From: Muricea muricata | Taxonomy: Eukaryota > Cnidaria > Anthozoa > Malacalcyonacea > Plexauridae | Assembly: GCA_963855995.1 (NCBI GenBank) | Contig: OY979717.1 | Coordinates: 8,385,501 to 8,449,500, forward strand | Direction: 5' to 3' | DNA: 64,000 nucleotides | Part shown: piece by piece, positions 32,701 through 62,279 of the stretch | How positions within the stretch are numbered: position 1 is the stretch's first letter | Layout: each line of letters opens with the position of its first letter | Translations under genes and position numbers: made by a program | Notes under the pieces: generated by a model | Databases searched by the model: none | The model's input: the letters and a program-made list of their open reading frames with translations, nothing else | Told to the model about the DNA's origin: nothing

Positions 32701-35447
32701 ATAAATCCGTCAGCGTGAATTTTGTTACTCAGAATCTGACTTGGGTCTCGAGCACGCTGTTGTGGTATTTACAGCTGTCATCATATAGCATATCGTATTC
32801 AGCCCATTCACATCCAGATTTCGACACTGAGGTCTTTTTCAGTACATAATTAATACTGTTAGGGCAAGATATTCTCCCGTATAACTCGATCGCGATAGAA
32901 GTAAGTTTGATATAGTGTAGATACATGTGATGGTGTATATTTGTATAAACTAGACGAGTAGACAAATTAAAGTATGCGTATGTCAGGTTAAGCGGCGTTT
33001 GAAAGCGTATACATATACAGCCATTTTGTTTGGATCGAGGACGCGTAGAAGCAAATATTCCCATATATTTGATCGAGTGCGCGTGTTAAAACGCACGTTT
33101 ACAATCACAATACAGCGCAGCTGCCACTTGCCAGACCAGTCGTGATAAATGTGTATGGTCATTTAGTTTTGATCAGGTACGCCTAGAAAGCGTATATGCA
33201 GCCATTTTGCTTGGATCGAGCATGCATCAGCGTAGTGCCGTTTTGTTTGGATCCGGAGTAGGCATAGAAAGCATATATACATCTTGCCATTTGCCTGACC
33301 CGTCGTGGTCAAGGACAGGAAGTCGAATGAGATGATAAACTGATGTGACTGAAGAGCAGCCAATCAGATAAGCTTAAGCCTGAAAGACTTGCCACGATTG
33401 GTCAAAATGTAGAGTGGCCGCGTGGGAGACTTGCGCGAAAAAAAAACCGAAGGGAATTTATGACTCTCGCTTTAGCTCGAGTAATTAGCAGTGGTTATTT
33501 TGAGCTAGAAATGGGATGCTCAGCTAAAACTTGGATCATTTGCCAAGATCGACAAGGATTCACGTCACCATGCATCCTTTTCCTCGCTGAATCAATCACC
33601 GCATTTATTGCACCCGTATACAGTACATTTTAGTTGAGGCAGTGACTTATAAGCTGTCTCGCCGTTTCTATTACACCATTTTGCCTTTTTGTAATCCAGT
33701 GATTACACTAATTTAAACAATTATCAATTTAGCCATCCTCAGCGCCAGAACTAAAACTCCAGATTACAAAACTACCGGACACTGTTGCTGTGGAAAAGAG
33801 ATTTGAATTAACTTGTAATTTACAGAATATGAGGTAGGGATGACTCAACTAGCTTTCTTTATACCTTAAGTCATTGCTTGAAGAACGAATACAGCTACAT
33901 ATTTACCTCTGCTGTTTTGCAACACGCCGGTGAAAGTCTGGGAAAGGTGTATTGTTCGATAGCGGTGCCGTTTGTTTAGAAGCTAATTTTCCTCACATTA
34001 AAATTTGTTCACACTAAATCGGCACGTCTAAAAAACACGTTAATCGCTGATCGATATTACCAATACCATGTATTATCGTGAATATTTTTGAAGTGAACGA
34101 TGTTCTGGAGCATAGGTACGCTGGTTTGAATACAGCCCATAAATAAGGTAGATCTAGGCACGTATGTTTCTTTGTTTTGGCTAGGAATCTTTAATTCGAC
34201 GTGGTTTTCTCGATCATTTTAGTGAAAGAAAGGTTGATTGTCAACTACTGATAACAAAAGCAAAGGATGGCGGTATTGTATGGTGTGGTACCTCGGGGAA
34301 GGTATTACACACAAGAACTCTTAGCAGTGATAATGTCTGGGTAAACACCATGCGCTGAACGTAACAGCTGTAGGCTGTTAAGACTTTCGGACACACGTGT
34401 TGGACAGCTCTGGTCGCATTTTAACTGATTTCGGGAGGCGACCAACTTTGTGATATCTAGGGCTTAGGACCGGATCAAATTGAATTCGGTGTTCCTAAAA
34501 GGGATTAAAAAATAATTCAGTTCAAGCACTGGTTTCGGAGCCTGTATTTCTGGAAAGTCTAAGAGTTTAAGAAAATTTACAATGTAATTTGTTGGTGACA
34601 AATTTTCATTTAAAGTTACCGGACATGAGGAACATTTTCTTGTTTCATTGTCACAAATTTTTTTTGTTAACCACATTAAGTGCTATTTTCCAACGGAAAG
34701 TAAATTGTAATTTTTTAAGATACCCTAAACTTTCAAGGCATGCCTCCAAAACCATGGGCATATTCTTGCGTTTAAGATGCCATTATTTTAATTTCGAATA
34801 TTCGGACTGACATTTTACTCATCTCACGAGACCTGAGAACAAACAGCTCCAGAAGAACTACAGACTAATTCATGTGTTTATGAGTGTATATAGTATTTAG
34901 TACATGTACAAGTATTTAGTACATGTAACTAAATTTTCCAGGCTACAATGTTGAAGACAAAAGTATTTATTTTAAAACATGAATGTATTTTATAGAAACT
35001 TGGAATATTAACTCCCGGTACGTCAATCGGATTGCAACTTCAACTTTTACCGCTGGCAACTGGGTTACAGGTACCATTTTTATTACCCTTTTTGCAAATA
35101 AATGTGGTCCATGTCATTATTTGTCGACTCATCCCTGCCTGTTGTTTATACCATCATGCATTTAGAGTCTTATATATGAATTTAGATTTTTAAATTGTAT
35201 GGATTCGCGTGAATTAATCTGTATTGGGTGAACTGTATACTAGGACCAGTCCCTTTTGGGCCATTCCTAATTGCAAATGAGTTCATATTAAGGATGTGGA
35301 TTGCCTCTATAAAGTATTTTCTGTTTCTAGACAATCGGTGGAATAAGAATTATGGATTGTTTATCAGCGAAGACATACGACTTTGATGATATTGCAAAAA
35401 TATTTGTTCATTCCTCCCAGCAATCTCCATTTGAAATTTCCAGTTGA
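23722..35447 (+). CDS. TRAPPC13: TRAPPC13, TRAPP III-type complex subunit
   Basis: Fourteen exons, all phase-consistent: 23722-23758, 26198-26266, 27194-27293, 27806-27890, 28279-28412, 28683-28755, 28853-28894, 30599-30720, 31113-31218, 32210-32302, 33733-33833, 34223-34340, 34996-35070, 35331-35447. They give 423 residues (human about 417). Diagnostic stretches are [83 protein letters not shown] and the end [11 protein letters not shown]. The product is an accessory subunit of the TRAPP tethering complex (ER-Golgi transport, autophagy). A likely AATAAA signal lies at about 35646. Introns host many TIR elements; intron 7 is enlarged by a 1.4-kb insertion. Confidence 0.96.
23759..26197. other. 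TRAPPC13 intron 1, no recognised features
   Basis: About 2.4 kb. A short A-rich low-complexity stretch (24560-24620) lies between two GTGGCAGT...CGGCCAC pieces at about 24525 and 24642. Nothing else is supported. Confidence 0.5.
26500..27030. repeat. Degenerate GT/GA-rich tandem repeat in TRAPPC13 intron 2
   Basis: Diverged units of roughly 20-25 bp, around TGTTGGTGGGTGATGGTAAG, repeat for about 500 bp with strong strand asymmetry (almost no C on the plus strand). Confidence 0.85.
28540..28672 (-). repeat. tRNA-derived SINE fragment
   Basis: On the minus strand an A-box-like GAGCTCAGAATAGG (about 28656) is followed about 45 bases later by a B box GGTTCAAGCCC (28580-28590), then an A/G-rich tail. 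It ends only about 10 bp before TRAPPC13 exon 6. Confidence 0.55.
28995..30409. mobile_element. 1,415-bp non-autonomous hAT-like element in TRAPPC13 intron 7
   Basis: TIRs CAGGGGTGGATTCAGA and TCTAGATCCACCCCTG, flanked by a perfect 8-bp duplication CATCGTGA (28987-28994 and 30410-30417). The 8-bp duplication and CAGGGGTGGAT ends are typical of hAT transposons. Inside, ACTAGTCA occurs many times as subterminal repeats. No transposase is seen. Confidence 0.92.
32527..33483. repeat. Inverted-repeat-bounded segment in TRAPPC13 intron 10
   Basis: TTACTCGAGCTAAAGCG at 32527 is exactly complemented at 33467-33483. Inside, a unit of about 80-90 bp with GAAAGCGTATA...GCCATTTTG.TTGGATC repeats about three times at 33000-33275. 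It may be an old TIR element. Confidence 0.5.
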
Positions 35448-35785
35448 TTATATCGCTAATTAGTCGTGCAAAAAACTAGTATATAGTTGCACAATATTCT
35501 GTTGAAATCATCGTGAACTATCATTGCTGGTAAATTGTAATAAGAAATCTAAGAACCAACACTGATGTGAATTAACTTACATAAAAAATCAAGTGAAGCC
35601 TAGGCCAAGTGCGAATCTAAAGGCCTGTCAGTGTTTTTAAACAACTGAATAAACTTCCTCTGATTAAGGAAATTTAGGAGAAGCGAGAATAGGAAGTGAA
35701 AATGAAATCGTTTTTGTGATTCGTGAAAACTGAAAAAGACGTTCGAATTCGTGACAAGACTCTTCCTTGCCCCTCCCCAGAATAC

Positions 35786-35990
35786 AATGGCGGATCTAGC
35801 GTAAGTCAAAATAAATTACCACAGCTCATTTTAGGAAATATTTACGTTTCAAAATACCTTCCAAGCAACTTCATTGGTTAGATTTTATTCTTTTGAAATT
35901 CATAACCTATGACATTGTTATAAAGTTATTTTGAATTTAAAATTGAGCTGCTATAATTTATTTTGACTTACCCTGGATCCGCCACTGCGG
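35786..35990. mobile_element. 205-bp hAT-like MITE
   Basis: Inverted ends GGCGGATCTAGCGTAAGTCA and its near complement TGACTTACCCTGGATCCGCC, flanked by a perfect 8-bp duplication CAGAATAC (35778-35785 and 35991-35998). It lies just 3' of TRAPPC13. Confidence 0.82.
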
Positions 35991-35998
35991 CAGAATAC

Positions 35999-38179
35999 TC
36001 TTAAAACTCGTCAATGAATACTGGATCTAGACTAGCAAGAGCTACCAAGTATCAAGATGGTCGGCAAATATAGGTCATCCATGTCTATATATTCATATCC
36101 GTGATGGTAGGTAATGCATGAATGGTCAAGACCTTTCATTTTCGACCTTTTTGCTAGCCTAATCTCGCGGTAATTTACTGTGCTTTTTCATCCAACATGG
36201 CGATAGAGGTCACGTCTCTGATTAAATACATAATTATAACATAATCAAATGATGATCAGCGTTTATGCCAGAAGAAAGGAAAGGCTGAAGCACAAGCTCG
36301 CACTTGCTTGAAATTTCATTGACATTAAAATAGGTCTTTTTGACCAAAATGGTAATTTCACTAACATCAGGATTTTAATCTTTACAGTGATGTCTGAACA
36401 GCATATCTGATATTAGCCTACTCGCAGACACTTTGTTTTTTCTCGCACTAAGGCCACGTCTGCGTGTAGGCTAATCTGTTATCAAACCTAAAAGTGACAT
36501 GAGTTTTCGGACAAGGAATTCCTATAGCAGGCACTCTAAATCTTGTATTGTAACTAACTAGGCGTCTGGTTTTGGCGACGAACACGTCAGTCATGAAACA
36601 GTACAGTGCAGTAAACTAGAATGAACTGTATAATCAAATTGATTCAAATGTGAACTATGTAGACTTAATATCAAATCAATACGAACAACTTTCTTTGGAG
36701 TATAAAAAATATGTTCAAGAGATGTAAAATAGTTACCCCCACCCCCGATAACCATATAATAGAAAAAATGATCAATTAATGTAGAATGCATAGTGTTTTG
36801 TGTGCTTTCCTTAATGCTTCTTTTATTTTTGTGTAATATAATTTACATCATATTTCTTCATCCAGTTCTAAGTAAGAACAGCTCTAGACTAGCCATCTAA
36901 TACTAAAGTCAATCTTCTAACGGGAATTTACGAGATTTCCACAACTGTGATATTCCCCCCTAACCCCCCCCCCCCCCCCCCAATAACCAGAGCCGCCCCG
37001 AGACATTCGGGTAGCCCGGAGAAGGCTTTCAAGTATGTTTTTCTCTGTATCAAACATTAGATATTTTTTTTAAAAAAGTTTAACTCTGTTAAGCCAAGTG
37101 TTTATTTAGTGTTAACTAAGACTTGCAAAAAAGCCACGAGCACGCAAGCATTACCCGCGAGAAAGGTTTCATGTCAACAAACTGTTACATAATGTACTGT
37201 CGCTACTGAACACTAACATAAAAAAAATTACGAGACGGTCTGTTGCAGAAATCATGCATCCTTTTTGAGCAAAATAGTGATCAAGCTTCATTTCCATGAT
37301 TTACAAGATTTCGAGGAAGGTTTTAATAATTCCATGTTCTCAGTATGGCGAATATAAATCTTAATCCAAGCCCAAACCCCAACCCTAACCAACGTTTTAT
37401 TTGTCATGTTTTAACTTTGATGGATTGAAGATTTAATTAGATTTAGGGCTTGCATTAAGATTTAATTTTGCGTACTGAGAACATGGAATTATTACCTTAA
37501 ATTTTGCCCGGAGGAAGATTGAACTATTTTTGCGACTCTGTCGCATGAACATAACCTCAAGGTTACTGATGTGAGAGATTTGAATACAGCTCACAGAGTT
37601 ATAGACTTACATGTACTATATGGCATACTCGAGGATAAGATTATACTTTGTTATATAGTTAGGAGGTTTATTAAATGTTTGATTTGGTGTTGCGTCTTTA
37701 TTTGGCCGAATCTATACTGAATTTACTTAGGCAAGTGGAACTGATCATCACATCAGGTGAATTTCCCCCCTTCCCCCCGCACTTATTTCGTGCGTATTTT
37801 TTTGCATATCTTCCAGGCAAATTCAGAAACCGTAGTCGGTCTGTAGTATCATTTATTCGACTTGTCTTATGTACGTCATTTAAATTTATTGTAAATATTT
37901 TAAAGAACAAGGAATGCGTTACAGAATAGAGAAAATCTTGAAGAAAAGCGCTTTTGTTTAACAAATGTATTTAACGTAGTAGAGTACAAAACTGTCAATA
38001 GATGACATCGACTATCAAAGATACTAACGACTGTGTACGGTTTCTAAATTAACGTCGTTTCTAAATTAACGTCACCGAGATGAAGTGCTCTGGAATTACA
38101 GCATTTTAGACAACATACTGACAGTATATTACTGTATATGATAAATAATAGAACACCCCCCTTAAGTGATTATGTATAT
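35999..38179. other. Spacer between the 3' ends of TRAPPC13 and membralin
   Basis: Contains a 64-bp foldback at 36412-36475 (arms ATTAGCCTACTCGCAGAC and GTCTGCGTGTAGGCTAAT), an 18-base C run near 36963-36980 and the MITE at 37324-37494. No coding exon recognised. Confidence 0.6.
37324..37494. mobile_element. 171-bp MITE with 22-bp perfect TIRs
   Basis: 22-bp ends at 37324-37345 and 37473-37494 (core ATTCCATGTTCTCAGTA) are exact reverse complements. The interior has CCTAACC/CCCAACC-rich sequence. No ORF. Confidence 0.8.
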
Positions 38180-44054
<5,875 letters not shown>

Positions 44055-44467
44055 TCTGTAAATTTCTTATTTCCACATTCTTTATTTTTATCGACCTAAC
44101 TCGCAAAATCAATGAATAAATGTATAAGCGACATCATAATTCATATATTTTGATATGAATAGATTCAAGATGGTGGTGTTTTGGTCAATTTTACACTTTT
44201 GATGATACGTTAGACATAACAAGATTACATACGTCAGATTTACTATCCGATCTTAGCCGACTGATACCGACACCAGTTTTTTAAAGAAATTCCAAAACTA
44301 CGTATATTTATTAGAAAAAAAATGATGTAGAGGAAGTACACTGTATGTATTCAGCAATAAATAAACATCTCTGATACATTTCAATACTATAAGACCTAAT
44401 CAAAATAACTTTAGTCCCCCGCTAGCTACGCATACCTACGCTATCCGCAAAATTCGACTTTTCGCGC
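44055..44467. promoter_or_regulatory. Probable shared promoter of membralin and JMJD7
   Basis: 413 bp separate the two divergent start codons. No specific promoter element is recognised. Confidence 0.45.
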
Positions 44468-45481
44468 ATGAAATTTAGTTGTTTGCCTTGTCCAGATCTC
44501 GGAAGCAGAATGGCGCAGGTCAAGGAGTCAAAATTTTTCGACAGGGATGAGCTTCTTTCTAGCGCATTTAACAGCTTGACTTGTGAGGCTAGAGAACTAT
44601 ATTTACCCGAGAACATATGCAAATATGTTGGTCCACCAACACCAGTAGAATTTTACCGTAACTGGGTGTGTCCTAACGTGCCTGTAATTTTCAAGCACTC
44701 TATCAATCATTGGCCTGCTTTGCAAAAGTGGACGCCAGCGTACCTTAGAGAAAAGCTTGGGGATAAACAAGTTAGTGTTACTGTCACACCCAATGGCCTA
44801 GCTGATGCAGTGAATGATGCGAAATTTATTTTACCTGAAGAAAGAAAAATGCTTTTTTCGGAATTTTTGGATATCATGGAATCACCTAATTTGGGCCAAC
44901 CTGGAATTTTCTATGTCCAGAAACAGAACGGAAACTTTACTGACGAGTTCTCAGAAATTAATGCTGATGCAAAAACAGATATAAAATGGGCAACTGAGGC
45001 ATTTGGCAAGAATCCTGATGCTGTTAACTTCTGGATGGGAGATTCCAGAGCAATTACATCACTACATAAAGATCATTATGAAAATTTATATTGTGTTATA
45101 TCAGGCCAGAAAACATTCACACTTTATCCTCCAACAGATTTGCCTTTTATCCCTCATCAGGAGTACACGGTAGCTCGTTATCACCAAACTGAATCCAACA
45201 AATTTAAAATTATTAATGAACCTACATGGTGTTCCAGCAAAACAATTCCTTGGATACCAGTAGATCCATTAAATCCTGACTATGAAACATACCCTGAGTT
45301 TGCTAAAGCTAAACCAATTTCTTGTACAATCAATAAAGGTGATGTTCTTTATTTGCCCTCATTATGGTTTCATCATGTCCAACAGACACAAGGTACCATT
45401 GCTATCAACTTTTGGTATGATATGGAGTTTGATATCAAATACAATTATTTTAAATTTCTGGAAAAACTATGCCAAAAATAA
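44468..45481 (+). CDS. JMJD7: JMJD7, JmjC lysyl (3S)-hydroxylase
   Basis: One uninterrupted ORF of 337 residues; a second ATG at 44510 would give 323, close to the human 316. The JmjC Fe(II) ligands are His200-x-Asp202 (in TSLHKDHYENLY) and His302 or His303 (in LWFHHVQQ). Other shared stretches: FYRNWVCPN, HWPALQKW, VSVTVTPNG, YVQKQ, DAVNFWMGD, NFWYDME. The family uses 2-oxoglutarate and oxygen to hydroxylate a lysine in DRG GTPases. The lack of introns is unusual beside its intron-rich neighbours. It converges on CDC16. A candidate AATAAA lies near 45755. Confidence 0.95.
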   Translation: MKFSCLPCPDLGSRMAQVKESKFFDRDELLSSAFNSLTCEARELYLPENICKYVGPPTPVEFYRNWVCPNVPVIFKHSINHWPALQKWTPAYLREKLGDKQVSVTVTPNGLADAVNDAKFILPEERKMLFSEFLDIMESPNLGQPGIFYVQKQNGNFTDEFSEINADAKTDIKWATEAFGKNPDAVNFWMGDSRAITSLHKDHYENLYCVISGQKTFTLYPPTDLPFIPHQEYTVARYHQTESNKFKIINEPTWCSSKTIPWIPVDPLNPDYETYPEFAKAKPISCTINKGDVLYLPSLWFHHVQQTQGTIAINFWYDMEFDIKYNYFKFLEKLCQK

Positions 45482-46286
45482 TTTTAAAAATATGTACACA
45501 GGAGCAACAAGTTGTTAGCATGCAAAACATATGAGCTACATTCAGATTAAGTTGAGAAAAATTCAGTAAACATAATTTTTGCTAATTTATTGTACTTGTT
45601 ATATCTTAATGTAATATCAACCAATGTTTCAAAACCAAATTTAATATTAAATCATTGTATTAAAAATGCTGTAAAGTCCATAATGTAAATGTAACTTACA
45701 TTTTGAACTTCCACACTTCGAAAATGTGGTAGACTAGTCCAATATCCTCATAAGGAAATAAAAACAGAGTTTCAATACAGAAAAGCTCCAAAAGGTACAA
45801 AATTCAGGCATTATATATACATCCTAGCTTTGTTATGAGCAGAAATGATACACATAACTCCTCTAAGTATACAAGATATTAAATCACTGAAGCAACTATA
45901 TTTAGTTGCAAAATATACCGTATTACCAACTCAAACCAGCAATGCTCAGACTTTGCACCTCAGTACTAGTAGTAGTAAGCCAAAGATTTCTATCAAATTA
46001 ACTCTGTCATAAAATACTGTATATTACAGGTAAATCATAATCATAAATGTTTTCAATGCTAGTCAGAGAAATTTATTACAATTTTTTATCGGAACATGTT
46101 GATAACAAGGAATATGTACTGTTTGTATGTTGGTTCAGGTTTCACATACATGTATACAGCATTAAGAACTAGTAATTCTTTAAAGGATTGAATTTTTAGC
46201 TTTATTTTAAAATAATTGTTGTCTTTGAATGCTATAATTATGGTACTACATCAGTTTTAGGTAATGTCAAGTTATTTTAAGGCAGT
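45482..46286. other. Convergent 3' spacer between JMJD7 and CDC16
   Basis: About 800 bp holding both 3' UTRs. AATAAA-type signals are visible for JMJD7 (about 45755, plus) and CDC16 (about 46202, minus). No other gene is recognised. Confidence 0.5.
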
Positions 46287-48089
46287 TTATGTTTCCATGC
46301 TTATATCTTCAATGCTAGTATCAATCATATCATGTCCACCAGTTGCACTTTGCTCAGCGTCATTGCTAGATAATGGTAACTGTTCCTCAGGCTCATCAGG
46401 AACGATAGCAAGGGAAAATTGCTCTAGTGCTTGACCCAACATTTGAACACTAAATGTGTCATCTTTCCTCAAACTTAATGCTTTATGAAAATAACTGATT
46501 GCTTGCTCATAGTTTCCAAGTAAACTGTGAACAAAACCAATGGCAGAAAGGGTGTGGGAATTTTGAGGTACTAAAACCAAAGCCTGCTGATGATATTCCA
46601 GTGCTTCTTCATATTTTCCTTGTTTCCTAATTGCATGACCAAGATTATTTACTAAGGGCTCCCATATATCTAAGATAACACCAGAACACAAATTTTGCAC
46701 ATTTTCAAGAGCTTCTCTAAAGCATTTCTCAGCTTTGGAATAATTGCCATTTTGGAAAGCAATCTGTCCAAGCTCGTGCTTGATAGTTGGATCATGTGGT
46801 GCAATGCTCAATGCCTGATTGAAAAATCTCTCAGCCAATTTTGGATTGTTAGTTTTATTATATTCAATGCCAACATAAAGCAAAGGCTGGTAAGCTCCTG
46901 GCATCAACTTTGCTGCTATAAAATAGGCAGCCATTGCCTGATCGTGCTCACCTTCTACTGCAAAGGCATGACCAAATCCTATCCAGGCTGGACCAAAATT
47001 GCGGTCGGTGGTTGTGGCTTTGCTTAAAAATCGGCGTGCAGCTTCATACTTTGATACAAGGTAGTAGTAGGAACCAACTGCATACCAAGACACAGCTTGG
47101 TCAGGATAATTATCAACTAACTTGTGGGCAAGAAGAAACAGATCATTGGATTTCTTCAACTCAACCATACAGGAGATATGCAATGGTAAGCAGGCACTGT
47201 GAAAAGGATCTTTTTCTAAGACTTGGCTTGTCCTTTTATAACATGTCTGGAAATCACATTTACTGAACTGCTTTTCTGCCATAGAAACAATAACATCTAG
47301 GCTGTTGCTCACAGATTCATATGGAGCTGGTACTGCCATAGATTTCTTACTGTCTTGGAGTTTTATACCATAAAGGTACTTCAACAATGGAATCTCTTCT
47401 AACAGGCACTGTTCTTCAAAACGCAAAGAATTGAGAAATTCATATCCTTCATTTGGAGTTAGCATATAATGTGATGTCAATTGATCAAATGCTTCATAGC
47501 AGTGGGCATCGTTTCTCATAGCTTGTTTATAACAATCACATGCCATGGGACCATTGTCCATTGCATCATACACCAGCCCCCTTAAGAGATGCACCGCTGC
47601 TTCAAGCTTCTTGCTTCCAGCTCCAAGTTCTGATGACATTGACAAGTTGCTCTTCAAACATTTTTGTTCTATTTCAAGAACATCCAAGGCTTCTTGCCAT
47701 TTTTTACATTCAGCATAACATTTACCAACTAGATATCTACATGCCAAATTACTTTCATGTAGACCACGGCTGGTCAATGTATGCGCGGCTCTTTGGTATT
47801 GCTTTGTATAAAACAAAGCTTGAGCAAACCAGTAAACGTCTTGAAGATCGTTATTCGATAATGACATTGCTTTTTCAGCCCAAAATAAAGCTGTCTTATA
47901 TAAGTGTTTATCGATATAACTTCGTACTAAATTTCGCAGCTGAGAAAACGGCACTTTCCCGCTCGACTCCATCTTTCTTTTTAAAAAATTTGTTCTTTGT
48001 AATCCCTTATAATCCCTCGGTCTTATATCCATATATATTCCTGCGTGACCTTCCTTTGTGGTCATTGTGGGTAGTGTGATATCCCACAA
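46287..48089 (-). CDS. CDC16: CDC16 (APC6), TPR subunit of the anaphase-promoting complex
   Basis: Single-exon ORF of 600 residues from the outermost ATG. Met40 (47972-47970, MESSGKVPFSQLRNLVRSYI) matches the usual family start better and gives 561 residues (human 620). Tetratricopeptide helices run through nearly the whole protein; strong family stretches are SALFWA-like ALFWAEKAMSLS, EKDPFHSACLPLHI, ARRFLSKATT, GPAWIGFGHAFAVEGEHDQA, LAERFFNQALSIAPHDP, NNLGHAIRKQGKYEEAL and DDTFSVQMLGQALE. It scaffolds the APC/C E3 ligase in mitosis. The C-terminal tail is acidic (DTSIEDISMET). It is intronless, as is JMJD7. Confidence 0.95.
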   Translation of the reverse strand: MWDITLPTMTTKEGHAGIYMDIRPRDYKGLQRTNFLKRKMESSGKVPFSQLRNLVRSYIDKHLYKTALFWAEKAMSLSNNDLQDVYWFAQALFYTKQYQRAAHTLTSRGLHESNLACRYLVGKCYAECKKWQEALDVLEIEQKCLKSNLSMSSELGAGSKKLEAAVHLLRGLVYDAMDNGPMACDCYKQAMRNDAHCYEAFDQLTSHYMLTPNEGYEFLNSLRFEEQCLLEEIPLLKYLYGIKLQDSKKSMAVPAPYESVSNSLDVIVSMAEKQFSKCDFQTCYKRTSQVLEKDPFHSACLPLHISCMVELKKSNDLFLLAHKLVDNYPDQAVSWYAVGSYYYLVSKYEAARRFLSKATTTDRNFGPAWIGFGHAFAVEGEHDQAMAAYFIAAKLMPGAYQPLLYVGIEYNKTNNPKLAERFFNQALSIAPHDPTIKHELGQIAFQNGNYSKAEKCFREALENVQNLCSGVILDIWEPLVNNLGHAIRKQGKYEEALEYHQQALVLVPQNSHTLSAIGFVHSLLGNYEQAISYFHKALSLRKDDTFSVQMLGQALEQFSLAIVPDEPEEQLPLSSNDAEQSATGGHDMIDTSIEDISMET

Positions 48090-48973
48090 AGTCCTGACGA
48101 TTAAAAAATACCATTTTCCGTAACTGGTAAATATTTTTAAAAAAAAACCAAAAATACAAAATAACTATTGTCTAAACACTACCCGGACATATCTTTTCAA
48201 AAGAAAAATTGGAATGATTGTTGCAACCTCGTACCCACAATCCAGGTAAAGGCTATTCCAGATACACTGTTGTGTTCGCGGACGCGTAGGTCTTACTTTT
48301 GCAATGCTCTGGGTTCAAGCCCATGGAGTGACATTTTTGTAACGTCGGGGTTTTTTTTCAAAGTTGTTTTTTCCAAAGTTTTTCTTCAAATTTTTTCCGG
48401 TTTGTAACCATTTCCTCTTTCATTAGCCAATTTACAAAATATTCGATTCGCAATAAATCATAACTGATGTCTTAACCCCACCGTCTGAATGACCTGACTT
48501 ATAACAAGGTCCTCTGCGCTCTATGGCTCTGCGGGTAACTGAAATAGCCCTCACCCCTCACAACACTGCGCCAATGCACTGCCAATGCCCGAGCCCATTA
48601 TGGTGCCATTAAAAGCACACAAAGCGCCTGGGTACGAGGCTGGGTGCCCATGGTCTTTGTGATTGTTGAGGGTTTCGAGTGACAAAATATTATCTTTTTC
48701 TCGAAACCCTCAACCACCATCATTCACCACTAATGCCCTCACTCTAGAAGTGCGAAAGAGACTGAGTTTTTTATTGCAAGTCGGTATCATTTGGAAGCGT
48801 CTTCTCACGCAAATACTCGACTAATTCTAGACTATGGTTAATTCTGTTTACCACAAGCTCCTTCGTATTACGGTACACTAAACCTGGGAAGGTAAAGCAG
48901 TTCAAAATTTTCTGGAGTTTACATATTTAAGCTGTAAGCACTGTATCGGTGCTGACACAATTAGAGGCTCGAA
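48090..48973. promoter_or_regulatory. Intergenic region between CDC16 and DAB, with a transposon
   Basis: About 880 bp between divergent starts (about 1.0 kb from the CDC16 Met40). Nearly half is the TIR element at 48224-48642, which may therefore affect spacing of the promoters. A foldback GAGGGTTTCGAG...CTCGAAACCCTC occurs at about 48668-48711. Confidence 0.5.
48224..48642. mobile_element. 419-bp element with ends related to the 22150 MITE
   Basis: Ends CAACCTCGTACCCA and TGGGTACGAGGCTG are inverted with one mismatch, matching the outer part of the 209-bp MITE at 22150-22358. The interior differs and holds a tRNA B-box-like GGTTCAAGCCC at about 48312. No target duplication seen. Confidence 0.6.

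Positions 48974-62279
<13,306 letters not shown>

Noticed and set aside
36961-36982. Poly-C run, and similar poly-G runs near 39765, 43585 and 60775.
   Set aside because: Simple homopolymers with no sign of function; some sit at MITE ends, and their lengths are prone to sequencing error.
37375-37395. CCCAACCCTAACC, similar to telomere repeats.
   Set aside because: Only about two degenerate units, inside a MITE; not a telomeric tract.
47540-48079. 179-residue ORF opposite CDC16.
   Set aside because: It is an antisense shadow of the CDC16 coding sequence.
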